This document shows positions 11,343 to 21,056 of a DNA stretch of 64,000 nucleotides, piece after piece (the first letter of the stretch is position 1; each line of letters opens with the position of its first letter). The notes beneath the pieces were generated by a model. The model had not been told where the DNA came from and searched no databases. It saw only the letters and a program-made list of their open reading frames with translations. The position numbers and the translations under genes were made by a program. Source of the stretch: Ceratorhiza oryzae-sativae (lineage: Eukaryota > Basidiomycota > Agaricomycetes > Cantharellales > Ceratobasidiaceae). Location of the stretch: positions 1,426,001 through 1,490,000 of the forward strand of contig JARWMV010000240.1 in assembly GCA_030998015.1 (NCBI GenBank). Reading direction: 5' to 3'.

Positions 11343-12580
11343 CTATTTTTGCTTCTGGGACAGGCAGTGACCTGGTGGGAGGCACTGTAGTACGACTTCT
11401 CTGCAGCTGATAATGTTGGCATATCTGCCTATGCTGCTAACTGTGGTATCTGAGGGGGTATAGCTCATGAAATTGACTCGATCTGCAACTATATGTGACA
11501 ATGTGGTGCTATCAAGCAGCCAACTACCCTTCAGGATAGCATTGCTATGCTTGGCCAAAAGCAAATTTGCTAGTTAGGACAAGTTACAGCCCTGGTTCCA
11601 CCTAAGCTGAATTGACACCCAGGTAGCTCAGGTTAGCACATGCTACTGGCTTTTATTCTGCTTAGGTAGAACCAGTGCTCTGACTGGCCCTCATTAGTGA
11701 ATTGGATTTTGGCTGAGTGGGCCATGCAGGCCATTTTGACAGTGGTGTTGGCTTTGTTGCTCTCACCATTCCCTTGTCCTCCATGCTTCTGATGTCCACC
11801 TCCAGGTTTGTAAGCTCCTCCCCCTTCAGCCCAACAATCCTTTATGACATGCCCTTTTTTCTTGCAGTTATGGCACTCAACATTAGACTTGTTTGATTTA
11901 GAGCAATTGGGGGTTGATTTGGCAAATAGGGCAACATCGGATCCATTCATAGCGCCTTGATGGCAATGTTCTTCATCCATTAGTCTAGCCAGTAAGTCCA
12001 ATGCATATTCATTGCGTTTATCAGGTTTAGTTCAGTCTACACACCAGGATATTGTACCTATGAAAGTTTGCCAAGTGATGGGCAACAATCCAATGACCTG
12101 TAGAGCATAATTGAGCTTGGTCAAGGTCTCTCCTAGCATGGTAAGTTCATCCATGGCGATTTGTAAATCACACATATGTCCTTTGAGTGACTGATCGTCC
12201 TGCATAACAGTGTGGTAGAAGTGATTTCGTGCAGAAATTAATCCAAGTAGAGACGAAGACTTGTATAACAAATCTAGGTGATTCCAGCATTCTTTCAAAG
12301 ACTTGAATCAGACAAGTTGGACAGATATAGTATTGGAGCAGCATAATTGTATTGCGCTAAGTGCTTTTCTATCATTTGATGTCCATTTCACACTGTAAAT
12401 GGCCTTACTAGGGCCTGGATCAACAAGTATTCCTTCAATGTCATCATATAAGCCACAGTTGACTAGAATATCGACCATTCACATGTGCCAGACAACATAG
12501 TTGTCTTGACTGGTAAGTTTGTCTATCTTGTGCATACCCGAACCAATTGATACCAAAACTTCAGCATTACTCGACATGGA
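11343..12580 (-). pseudogene. Ty1/copia gag-protease relic
   Basis: Read from 12580 downward: a start (MSSNAEVL), then gag residues with a stop at about 12480 (HM*MVD). A UBN2-type gag core lies at 12032-12298 (MKECWNHLDLLY to LPITWQTFIGTI). A CCHC zinc knuckle follows, with C-x2-C-x4-H-x4-C spelled CHNCKKKGHVIKDC (about 11830-11875). Then comes the protease start WLLDSTTLSHIV (11500-11535), where the family has DSGA: the catalytic Asp is kept but the Gly is lost. A MITE (11550-11717) is inserted between the zinc knuckle and the protease. Frames are broken in several places. Further pol sequence is not seen downstream. Confidence 0.8.
11550..11717 (+). mobile_element. MITE copy 1 (CTTGGCCAAAA terminal repeats)
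   Basis: A ~168-bp element whose ends read CTTGGCCAAAAGCAAATTTG and, inverted, CTCAGCCAAAATCCAATTCA. The interior is itself partly palindromic (CTTAGGTAGAACCAG against CTGGTTCCACCTAAG). It shares sequence along its length with 16432-16601 and, inverted, with 12956-13110. It sits inside the copia gag/protease relic, so it inserted later. Confidence 0.8.
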
Positions 12581-12683
12581 GGGATCGGGTGTAGAGGCAC
12601 CAGGCGAGGCAATAGTGAGGCTGCGTATGTGATAAAATATAGAGGTGGGTAGTCAATATTGCAGCTAGTAGGTTATAGTCCGC

Positions 12684-12697
12684 CAGGGCTCATAACC
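12684..12697 (-). promoter_or_regulatory. Putative primer-binding site of copia element
   Basis: GGTTATGAGCCCTGG (minus strand) follows the LTR end TTCAACA directly and lies about 100 bp before the gag start, where a tRNA primer-binding site belongs. A near copy (GGTTATGAGCTC) follows the second LTR-like unit at about 13495-13505. Confidence 0.5.
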
Positions 12698-12950
12698 TGT
12701 TGAATAAATGTGCAGTTAACTATATAGATTGAGCAGAGGAATCTTCTGGTACAGTATAAGCATATGTACATAGGCATATATATACTATGTAGCGTCCGTA
12801 AAGCTATACTACTGTAGATACGCTACAAGGCAATACATCAAGTACAAACCGCTAAGCAGTACATGATGGGGGCGGCGCGTAAGCGCCATCATCACAGCCA
12901 CGCCGTGGCTATGTATCAATCAGCGAGTCTTATCGTGCGTACACTCAACA
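12698..12950 (-). mobile_element. 5' LTR of the gag-bearing copia relic (253 bp)
   Basis: On the minus strand it starts TGTTGAGTGTACGC at 12950 and ends TTTATTCAACA at 12698. The ends form the inverted pair TGTTGA...TCAACA. It contains a TATATATA stretch (about 12776-12784) and hairpin-forming words (GTAGCGT at 12789-12795 with ACGCTAC at 12820-12826; a palindromic AGCCACG/CGTGGCT near 12896-12911). Position, length and ends fit a copia 5' LTR. Confidence 0.65.
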
Positions 12951-12955
12951 AAATC

Positions 12956-13110
12956 CTTGGCCAAAATCCAATTTGCTAGTCAGAACCGTGGTTCTAGCTA
13001 AGCTGAACAAGCGCCCACTAGATCAAACTAGCACATGCTACCAACGCTCATCCAGCTTAGCTAGACACAAGGTTCTAACTAGCTCCAACTAGCCAATCGC
13101 CTTTTGGCCG
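12956..13110 (-). mobile_element. MITE copy 2 (inverted orientation)
   Basis: A 155-bp element with ends CTTGGCCAAAATCCAATTTG and CGGCCAAAAGGCGATTGG. It matches copies 1 and 3 best when reversed. It lies 5 bp outside the copia 5' LTR. Confidence 0.75.
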
Positions 13111-13387
13111 TGTCATATGACTACACGCGCACAGCCACGTGTGACTTCCAATAGTATGCACATCTATTAGCTGCTTGTATAGGCTATGTTGCTTCTATGT
13201 AAACCGATATTCGGTAGAGCCTAGCTGCAAGGAATTGACCTGATTGTGTAGGTCGAGCTCGAGAGTGGCAAGGGACGATGCGTTGGAAGGTGAAGGTGGT
13301 AGCGCAACATCAAACTGTGTTGGATTGAGTGTAAAGACAGCGAATTCGGCTGTGACGTGCATAGTGTTGGGAAGGTCCTGGATATGG

Positions 13388-13498
13388 CTATTGGACGAGG
13401 TAGGCAACGAGCAAGGCGAAAAGCAAGGCGACTGCGCAGGTGTAGAAAGCTGCGGGTTCGGTAGGTTCGACGATCGGGAGTTCATAAAGCTCGGAGCT
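13388..13498 (-). CDS. Doubtful short membrane-segment ORF
   Basis: Starting at MSSELYELP, 37 codons end with one strongly hydrophobic stretch (FYTCAVALLFALLVAYLV). An overlapping 96-codon frame at 13195-13485 has no known domain. Because the start lies in what looks like an LTR/primer-site junction, it may be only retroelement sequence. I do not recognise it. Confidence 0.15.
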   Translation of the reverse strand, partial: SSELYELPIVEPTEPAAFYTCAVALLFALLVAYLVQ

Positions 13499-13505
13499 CA
13501 TAACC

Positions 13506-13766
13506 TGTGAATGCGAGACAACCGGGCGCCCTTCAAAAGTAGATAGCGAAGGTAATATTAAGTGATTAAGCTCAATGAAGTTAAACACAAGTAGGAGTTG
13601 TGAATGCCGGAGGATGAAGGCGACAATGTATGCGTTTATATATACGGAGCAACGGATAAAGCGGAGCGGAGACACGGAGATACATCGCTGTGAAAGCGAT
13701 AGTACATAGGACGCTGATCACATATAAGATGAGAAGAACATACAATAGAAACTCGAGAGAATCACA
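13506..13766 (-). mobile_element. Candidate second LTR (261 bp)
   Basis: On the minus strand it begins TGTGATTCTCTCGAG and ends GCATTCACA, giving TGTGA...TCACA ends. A TATATATAAACG box lies near 13630-13645, and GGTTATGAGCTC follows immediately. This is the same architecture and size as the LTR at 12698-12950, with unrelated sequence. It could instead be an ordinary promoter. Confidence 0.35.
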
Positions 13767-13920
13767 AGCATAATATCGGGATTACATGCAGGTATCACAT
13801 TCGTTCAGCATCCTGGCTGAACACTAAGGGAACCTCGGCCCATTGTGCTGGTTGTCCCGCCACTGGTTCTGAGGGTTCCCCAGCTCTAGCATATTTGGTG
13901 CAGGAGCCCATTGAACAGCA

Positions 13921-15939
13921 TTATTCAACCAGCTCGACTCCAGGCCTTTTCAATATTCCAGGCACACGAGGTTCGTAGCCCATCTTCTGAGCCCTGTACA
14001 ACACCGATTTATGAACATATGTCGGAAACCCCTTTTGGTGAGGAATTATTCGAGGTCTTCCAAAGTTAACTTGAATTCTGGGCTGCCTCGTCAGCAGAAC
14101 ACTCTGTGAACGAGAAGCATGGAAGATACGTACGAGGACCAAGACCGCAAAGTATTATGATGACTGTGGTGCCTCAACGGTAAAAGCTCCAAGATCCACC
14201 ACAACCACCGACATGACAGCTGATCATGAAGTGGTTGGATGGCATCTTTTTCGTCTTCACTCGTATTCAATTGAACCAGCGTGGCCGGAATCACTTTAGG
14301 AAGGCTGGGGACAGAAACATTGGTGTCCATCGGATCTGTTGCGTTGTTTGGCTTTTCCCCCTCATGACCCGCGCCCTCCTTGATGCCAACCACCTTCAGT
14401 TCGGGGGGTGTCAGAGATTCTTTGGTCAGCCCTATCACCTCGAGTTCAGGATGGTCAAAGAGTATGCCGGTCTTGTTTCGGAAGCATTCGCGAATCATCC
14501 ATCGAAGCGGGATCCGGGCCAGGTGATTGGGTGTTCCGTTTAGGACAGCACCTCCACCGACGTCAGAGTGCGCACCCGCAAACCAAACCTCTGTGAGATT
14601 TACTTCATTGATATCGAATAAAAGGTGAAGATTAATATATGATGTACCTTTGACATTTGTCTGATGTCGCCTTTCCCTGAGACCTGCAAAATCGTGGCCG
14701 CCCCTATGAATAATTGTGGTCGGTATGATACCATTCCGTCCAGCGGCGTAGCTCCACCCGCCCCTTATCAACTCGTGACGCTCCGATTTACGGTCCTTCT
14801 CGCGCTTGCTGCCCTCGTCTGGTTTTTGCTTCGATCCAGGGGTGGAATCCCAAAGGTGTGCTTTGAACTTTGCCCGACATTCGTCAAGGGCTACTGCGTG
14901 CCGGAATACGCGGATCAGGTAGTTTGATGGTTCAAATGGGAGTTCGTGAGGGATAATGCCTATGCCAGATCAATCAGTTTAAGAAACTCAGTGGTGCAGG
15001 GAGAACAGATACGCACCGACACTATTGACGGTATCAAAAACCCCTACAAAATCAATCTTGACATCCATCGAGAATGTGCGCTTGAATCCGTTGGACATTT
15101 GCCATCCTTCTTGGTCGACTCGTTGGAACATTTTATAGGCATATTTGATTTGTTCCTTGTTGTGTGCCGGGAGAAGTCCAACCTTTACAAACACGCATGA
15201 GGGACACATGTAATGAGAGGAGATCAGGACATACCTTTTGGAGCATTCCAGCCAACGCCAAAGCGGTGTATGCGCCTCGGGAAAACCCGAACAAAGAGAT
15301 CCGATCCCCTTCTTGATCTATGGGATATCGCGTACAGGGTCAGACAGACACCACTGTGGCGTTAGGGTTGATCCACATACAGTTGTTCATAAGAAACTCA
15401 TATCCTCCTGTTCAGGCCGAGTCTACAATGTTAGCGCTAATCATCAGTCAGCCAGTGTGTAATCCTCACGTACCACGAACGTGCATGGGCAGGCCAGTCG
15501 CAAACGCTTGATCCAGAATGTAGTTAATTTGCTTCAATAATGGGTTGGATGGACCACTGTTGCTTATGCCAGTGCCGATACCGGCTTGGTAGTAAACCTA
15601 TTAAATCCAAACTTAGACGTAGTGTCAACTAGTTGTACTCTTAAACACCCACCATCTGTCTTGATGGGTCCCCCTTCTTCAAAAGTCGAAAGAACCGAAC
15701 AATATTTGTATTCTGATAGGTTCTTAGTTGAAATTTCTACTTAGTTGGACGTGGCCAAGTCTTACATCCTTATCATACTGTTCTCCCGTACCATCGAAGC
15801 ACAGGACCAAGTTTCGGCCTTTGGGAACCTCAGGTCCAGCTGTGGCTTGCGGTACCTCCCCTGAATCAGATGTTGGTATCAGAGGCGAGGTCTCAGCCAG
15901 AGATGGAGGGAGGGAGTGCAGAGCGCTATAAAGCACCAT
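13921..15939 (-). CDS. DUF2235 (T6SS Tle1-like phospholipase fold) protein
   Basis: A multi-exon gene. The start at 15939 (MVLYSALHS) precedes the family's opening motif GRNLVLCFDGTG (about 15775-15815). Later exons carry NTNIVRFFRLLKKG (15655-15712), VYYQAGIGTG (15480-15597), GYEFLMNN (about 15375-15400), the nucleophile elbow FGFSRGAYTA (15242-15318), VGLLPAHNKEQ (14996-15186), and TEVWFAGAHSDVGGG (about 14550-14595). The last exon ends at 13921. GFSRG supplies the Ser of the predicted catalytic triad; the D and H come from the DGTG and AGAHSDVGG motifs. Exons join by short GT-AG introns, for example donor GTGCGT near 14990. Known family members are alpha/beta hydrolases; in fungi the substrate is not established. 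No signal peptide is seen, so it is probably cytosolic. All key motifs are intact. Confidence 0.85.
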
Positions 15940-16431
15940 TGCCTTGGATTGTCGTAGGTTGTGGGAGAGCCGCAGAGGCCATGCTCCACGAAGGCGAGCA
16001 AGACGAAACATGAGGGATACCCGAGAGTAACTGGTGGTCCCGCCAATAGACACTCCATAGCTCCGTTGGCTTATATATAGCCCTATTATCATGAGGCATT
16101 GCTCGTGCCCTTGTCCCAGAAATACACATGAAGTGGGCGTGCCGGAGCTTCGTTAGGCGAGGCATACGCACGTATTTATGCCTCGCTGTTCTTTTTACTA
16201 CTCTATATGTGTATTGTTCCGCTTATATACACGTTGCAGCGCTTGTTTAGACGCGCGGAGCTAGTTCGTGTATCCCAAGGGTTTGGACCTGCCCAGAGCG
16301 GGTTACCTTTATATGCCCGCCTAACACTTATGGTTATATTGCGCGAGCTTCTCCGCAGCTGGTATCGTCCATCCGCATCCGATATCCTGATCCGAACCTA
16401 AAATGTGCGAGCGAGAGCAAGCGAGTCCATT
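15940..16431. other. Intergenic; upstream of the DUF2235 gene
   Basis: No recognisable gene. The minus-strand side is the likely promoter of the DUF2235 gene; no clear TATA box was identified. Confidence 0.4.
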
Positions 16432-16601
16432 TCTCGGTCAAAAGCAAATTTGCTAGTTGGGGCTAGTTAGAGCCCTAGTTCTACCTAGGCAAAATTGACG
16501 CCCGGGTAGCTCGGATTAACACGGGCTACTGGCGTTTATTCTGCTTAGGTAGAACCGGCGCTCTGACTAGTCCTCAGTGGCGAATTGGATTTTGGCCGAG
16601 A
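16432..16601 (+). mobile_element. MITE copy 3
   Basis: A 170-bp element with ends TCTCGGTCAAAAGCAAATTT and, inverted, TCTCGGCCAAAATCCAATTC. It matches copy 1 throughout in the same orientation. It shows the longest terminal repeats of the three. Confidence 0.8.
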
Positions 16602-18793
16602 ATCTATGTTGGTTGGCGGACAAGCAAACAATAGACGTTTTTGCGAATTTTCGCCATCAAGACCGCCTGCCTGGCTGTACCTGTTTTGATAATTCACCCG
16701 AACTCTTCATTTGTCTATCTCTTATGTGTACTATTTAGACTGACACAACCATATAATAGGGGGTTTGAGGATCGGCAAGGGTTTACGGTTTTTCGGCTGG
16801 CAAGCGCTGGACGTTGTTTAAATATGGCTAATTTGTTCATATTTCTTGAAGCAGAAAGCATACTGCTCTGAGACTTGGCTATGAGGTCGCTATATGTACT
16901 ACTGGGTACAGAAATTCTCGCAATAAGATGTTGTCCCTTGGTTTCAGCGAATGGCAGTTCTCCCTGAAAGATAATGTTGTTATCATGATTACGTGGTTCG
17001 AGTTCTATCATATGAGATGGAGAACTCCTATATTTGTAGCTGCAATGGCGCAAGAGGGCATATTTTGGTAGCAGGAGGGACAACTGGTCAGAATAAATTT
17101 GTATACATGTCGCTTGGCACATTGAGATATATACACATAGATAGAGCCTTTCAATCCCACCCTGAATCTACTTTGAATCCCACCTGTATGTGTTGTAGGT
17201 GAGGAGAAAGCACCCTGGCAAGTTGCCAGAATCCCTATGAAATAAGCGCCACTTCAAAACTTGCCATTCCCGGTAGCACATCCGTCCATCAACGTTAACA
17301 ACTGTCACAGCCACAATGCTGAAAGGATTGTTGCTCATAAGCTAACCACATATCACTATGCTCAATTCGTCAACCGTGGGGTGGCTTGCTTTGCACCTCA
17401 CCTCGGATACATCCAAGGCAGTCAAACGTTCGCTCTTCAAGGGTATCTTTCCGATACTGCACGATTTTATATGAGCGACGGAATATACCAGTATCGTAAT
17501 AATCTCGTGCCTGTACCTACGATAACAGAACCTTAGCTGCAACTACAATACATTTATCTCAGGCACCGCACACTGAAAATAAATCATACGTACAACCTAT
17601 TCTCGTCCTCCCCTCTTCCCGCACTCTATATGAATGACTGCTACGAACACAAATATAGCGAAGAAATCGTTCCTTTCGATTCAGATATATTTGGGGAGCA
17701 CACGAGTGTGTTTAAAGTCGTCCCACGGGTACAACGTGTCACAAACGACTCCGGGTAATAGCCGGATACCAGGTTTCAACTGAATGGAGGTTCCAATAGC
17801 TCGTGGGTCCACGCTTGGTGTTCATATTGAAAAGATGTATTCTCCTTGAAAGCCCAATATCTTTTTCGCAAATTTTCAAATCCAACATCGTCTTCAGATC
17901 AAAAATTCAAGCCACACCACACTTTTGCATTAAGATTCAAACTCTATGGTCCCGCGAAATGCTGATTTTCAGGACTGGGGCAGATTCAGGATCAACTATA
18001 CCGAAAGGAGCCCAAATTTTATGGACAAAATCATGGCCAGCACCGAGGCTCAACAGCCAAAGGTTTTTAGACGTGCTCTACACTGCCCTTCGAGCTTTTG
18101 ACAACGCAGATATGAATTAAAATACAGCCATAATCTCAAAATGCGCCGACCCACACACTCCCAAAAAATGGAACATTGTGGGTATACAGAGAAAAGTTTC
18201 ATGCAACACTCCTGGTTTAGTGTCGTCATTTTATTTTGGCCGAGGGCCTTCGAGCCAATCGCCCATATGTGTATGAAGCCTTTAAATGTCTGTCCTTAAT
18301 ACTGTCCAATAATAAATATGGCACTGCCCATCCTGCAGAACGCGTCCAGCTCCATCCGATCGGAATGATTTTAATTCTTTCACTTTCCACCCGGGGTGAA
18401 CAAACACTTTAAGAAGTATCCGACATTGTTGCTCGATGATTAAGAGCAGCCCTATCTTTGGCGTATACCAGATGGTCAGGGCATTGAGAAGGTCCTATCC
18501 CCGAATTAGGGCAGCTATTATTGACACCGAACCATGGAGTAATACAGATTTGCTATTGAGTGTGTAAACCGCGCTAAAGTAAAGCTCGATAGGATTGATT
18601 CAAGTTTACAGAGTCCCGGTGATTGACCCAGAGCGGACGACAAAGTAACTCGGACAAATAAAACATGTGATTGATAAGGAAATACATGATGAGGTATAAA
18701 CATAAGCTCGTGAGGATCTGCAATCCACGTGGGAGATAAGCTTCACTCATAATTAACGAACATCAACTTACCGTAAAGACAGATTCAGTTCAC
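16602..18793. other. No gene recognised
   Basis: Open frames on both strands (for example 16715-17122 minus, 17261-17536 plus, 17803-18120 plus) have no known domain and no convincing splice-joined continuation. I cannot exclude a small unknown gene. Confidence 0.35.
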
Positions 18794-19532
18794 TCAAAGC
18801 TTCATCGACATCTCGGTTAAACTCCAGACTTGAACCACAATTGTTCGCAAGAACGGCCCGGGATCGGTTCCCTCCCTTGACCATCCTAACAATTCCCACT
18901 CCTCAATCCTGCTGCTAGCGGTCTCAAGAACCTTGGCCACAATATCCCGCACTTGAGATGCAATGACGAGTTGGCCCTTATGCGTTCGATCGGTGAATCG
19001 GTTCTCCTTGCGGAACCATTCATCAAACTGACGTTTCTCGATCAGGAGGACGTGATAGTTCTTGGCGGGAACCTCTTCTATCCTGCCCTATATTTCATCG
19101 TGATATCAAACAATATAACCAATAATACAACATACTACTCACCTTGCCCGAATGTGTGATCATCAGATACTGACTAAACATGCGCTGCTTCCGATTCTCC
19201 AGGCTCAAATGGGCGGGCGGCGAGTCCAATAGATCCAGCAGCCCGTGAAGTTGATAAAACTGAGCATCAACCCTCAGATTCGCCAGCGCGGTCTCGGGCT
19301 GCGTCTTGGGTGGCAGTCGATCAGGACGAAGAGGAAGAACGCAATAACCATTGAGATAGTCTACGATAAGCTGGAACAGCACAGGATCCCTTGACAGCTC
19401 TATTTCGTCATCTTGCTCGTCGACAAAGCAAGAAGTAAAATAGTTAGGCGAATCAAAGTAGATCTGGGGCTTCGACAAGTAAAAAATCTTGTCACCAACA
19501 GTGACCTTAAACTTTAGTTTGCTGGCGGACAT
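18794..19532 (-). CDS. BTB/POZ (KCTD-like, T1-type) domain protein
   Basis: Two exons, 19143-19532 and 18794-19087, joined by a GTGAGT...TAG intron of 55 nt, encode 227 residues. The start MSASKLKFKV is chosen because the domain begins directly after it. An upstream in-frame ATG at 19598 would add a non-conserved tail. Residues 5-100 show the T1/BTB_2 pattern: V.VG.K.F.LSK, then FDSPNYFTSCF, D..EI.LSRDP.LF..I..YLNGY, and LR.DAQFY.L..L. The C-terminal half (exon 2) has no named domain and ends in SLTEMSMKL. T1-type BTB domains form oligomers and often recruit cullin-3 ligases; that role here is inference. Confidence 0.75.
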
Positions 19533-20980
19533 GATATGGATGATGAGAGCGGAGATGGTGGTGGTCGGTGACAAGCCACACAAACGTAAATCGCTCACGG
19601 GGCATCAGCAACGTGGAGTGGAGAGAATAGCCATTTGTTCCGGTTTATTTGACACTTGCTTATCACTGGCTTCCCACGCCTAAGCGCCCGGGGTGAACAT
19701 GTCATCCAACAGCCACCCCCCACACCTTTCAAGATCCCCAACGCCTTCTTCCAATCCTCTAGGCCACAACAATGACATGTGGTTTCTTCAATAGAGCATC
19801 AGCATATGTGTTCTCATTGCGCGTCCGAAGCCCCCCCCCGCCGGCCAACGCCGCTTCCGGGAGGCGTGACTGCGTCCAGATTGCACGCTTTGCGGCTCAC
19901 AACTTCAGAGCTCCGGTTTGCTTTGAGTATCCAGACTTTTTATCGCTCTGGCGATCCTTGATATCGATACTACTAGTGGTATTCATTCATGTCTATGTCA
20001 AGCCCGCCACAAGGCTCGTTATTCAAGATTGCTTCAGCCATCCTGCCGGTGTGGATTAACCAAGCGAATTTCTCATGTCTATGCTATTAGTGACTTCAGG
20101 TCGAGGCGTAAAAAAAAATTAGGGAAGGTGGCCAAACCGCAAGCTTCTGAATGATGGACGGTTCCCTGCCTAACCAATGCCAATAATTCTCGTCCAACTG
20201 AAATGCATAATTGAATTTACGCGATTGCCGGCGACGCATGGGAGATGTCCATCCTGAAATTTGTTTCTATTCGAAACTCTCCATCCCCAAGGAGGTATTT
20301 TCTCATCAGAATCCGACCTTTCAATACTGAACTTCCCACCCGCGTGGCCCCTGGAACCAATGGACTCGGGGGCTCTGATTTCATGTCGCCTCAAAACCAG
20401 AGCCATACCGCAATGAGGTGGCCGAGGAGATATCTCCGAGGATTTGGAATAGGTAGTGACCGCACGCGTCCTGGGCCCACATGCTGAATCGTTGAGGCTC
20501 TGAGGGGCTACTCCATCTACCTATAGTATCTCATAATCTTCAGTCGACTACTCATCTAAATATGAGGCTTTTACGAAAGCTTTGGTTAACCCACGGTATA
20601 TTTGTCCCCGAACTCAATCTGAAACAATGCATTATTATCCGGCTGCGGCTTATTTCATTGGCTCAGCTTATCTGGGCCCCCTACCGAGATGCCTAGCCAA
20701 TTCGTTTATCCTTTCATATCGTATTCAAATCTCACGTAGACACCTCCCACTCACGCTAGCGCCTTATTGTTTATTTCCAGTCCGACATCCTGTCGGTTCA
20801 CATCAGTGTACCTTCTAATTATGTATCTATTATTTGTAGATCCAATATTGTACGAATCATTTTCGTATACGCCATGTTCGAGCAACCATGAAAGAAATTT
20901 CAGTCCTTTATCCAAAGTAATGTCATTTTGAGGGCCATCGAGCGCAGGCTTACATCGCATAGAGCGTAATGTGTTGAGGA
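19533..20980. other. Intergenic; no gene recognised
   Basis: This holds the presumed promoter of the BTB gene at its left edge and a C-rich run (about 19831-19842). Frames at 19772-20059 and 20170-20487 have no recognisable product. Confidence 0.35.
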
Positions 20981-20987
20981 TATATAA
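20981..20987 (+). promoter_or_regulatory. Putative TATA box of UTP25
   Basis: TATATAA lies 70 bp upstream of the chosen UTP25 start codon at 21057. Confidence 0.45.
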
Positions 20988-21056
20988 GCGCTGAGCTGAT
21001 TACGTTATCATTGTATGAATTTTGTTGATCCCGCTCAACTACCACATAGCCATACT

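Noticed and set aside
13195..13498. Gag-like ORF behind the second LTR candidate
   Set aside because: No UBN2 or zinc-knuckle motif in either frame; kept only as a low-confidence short ORF.
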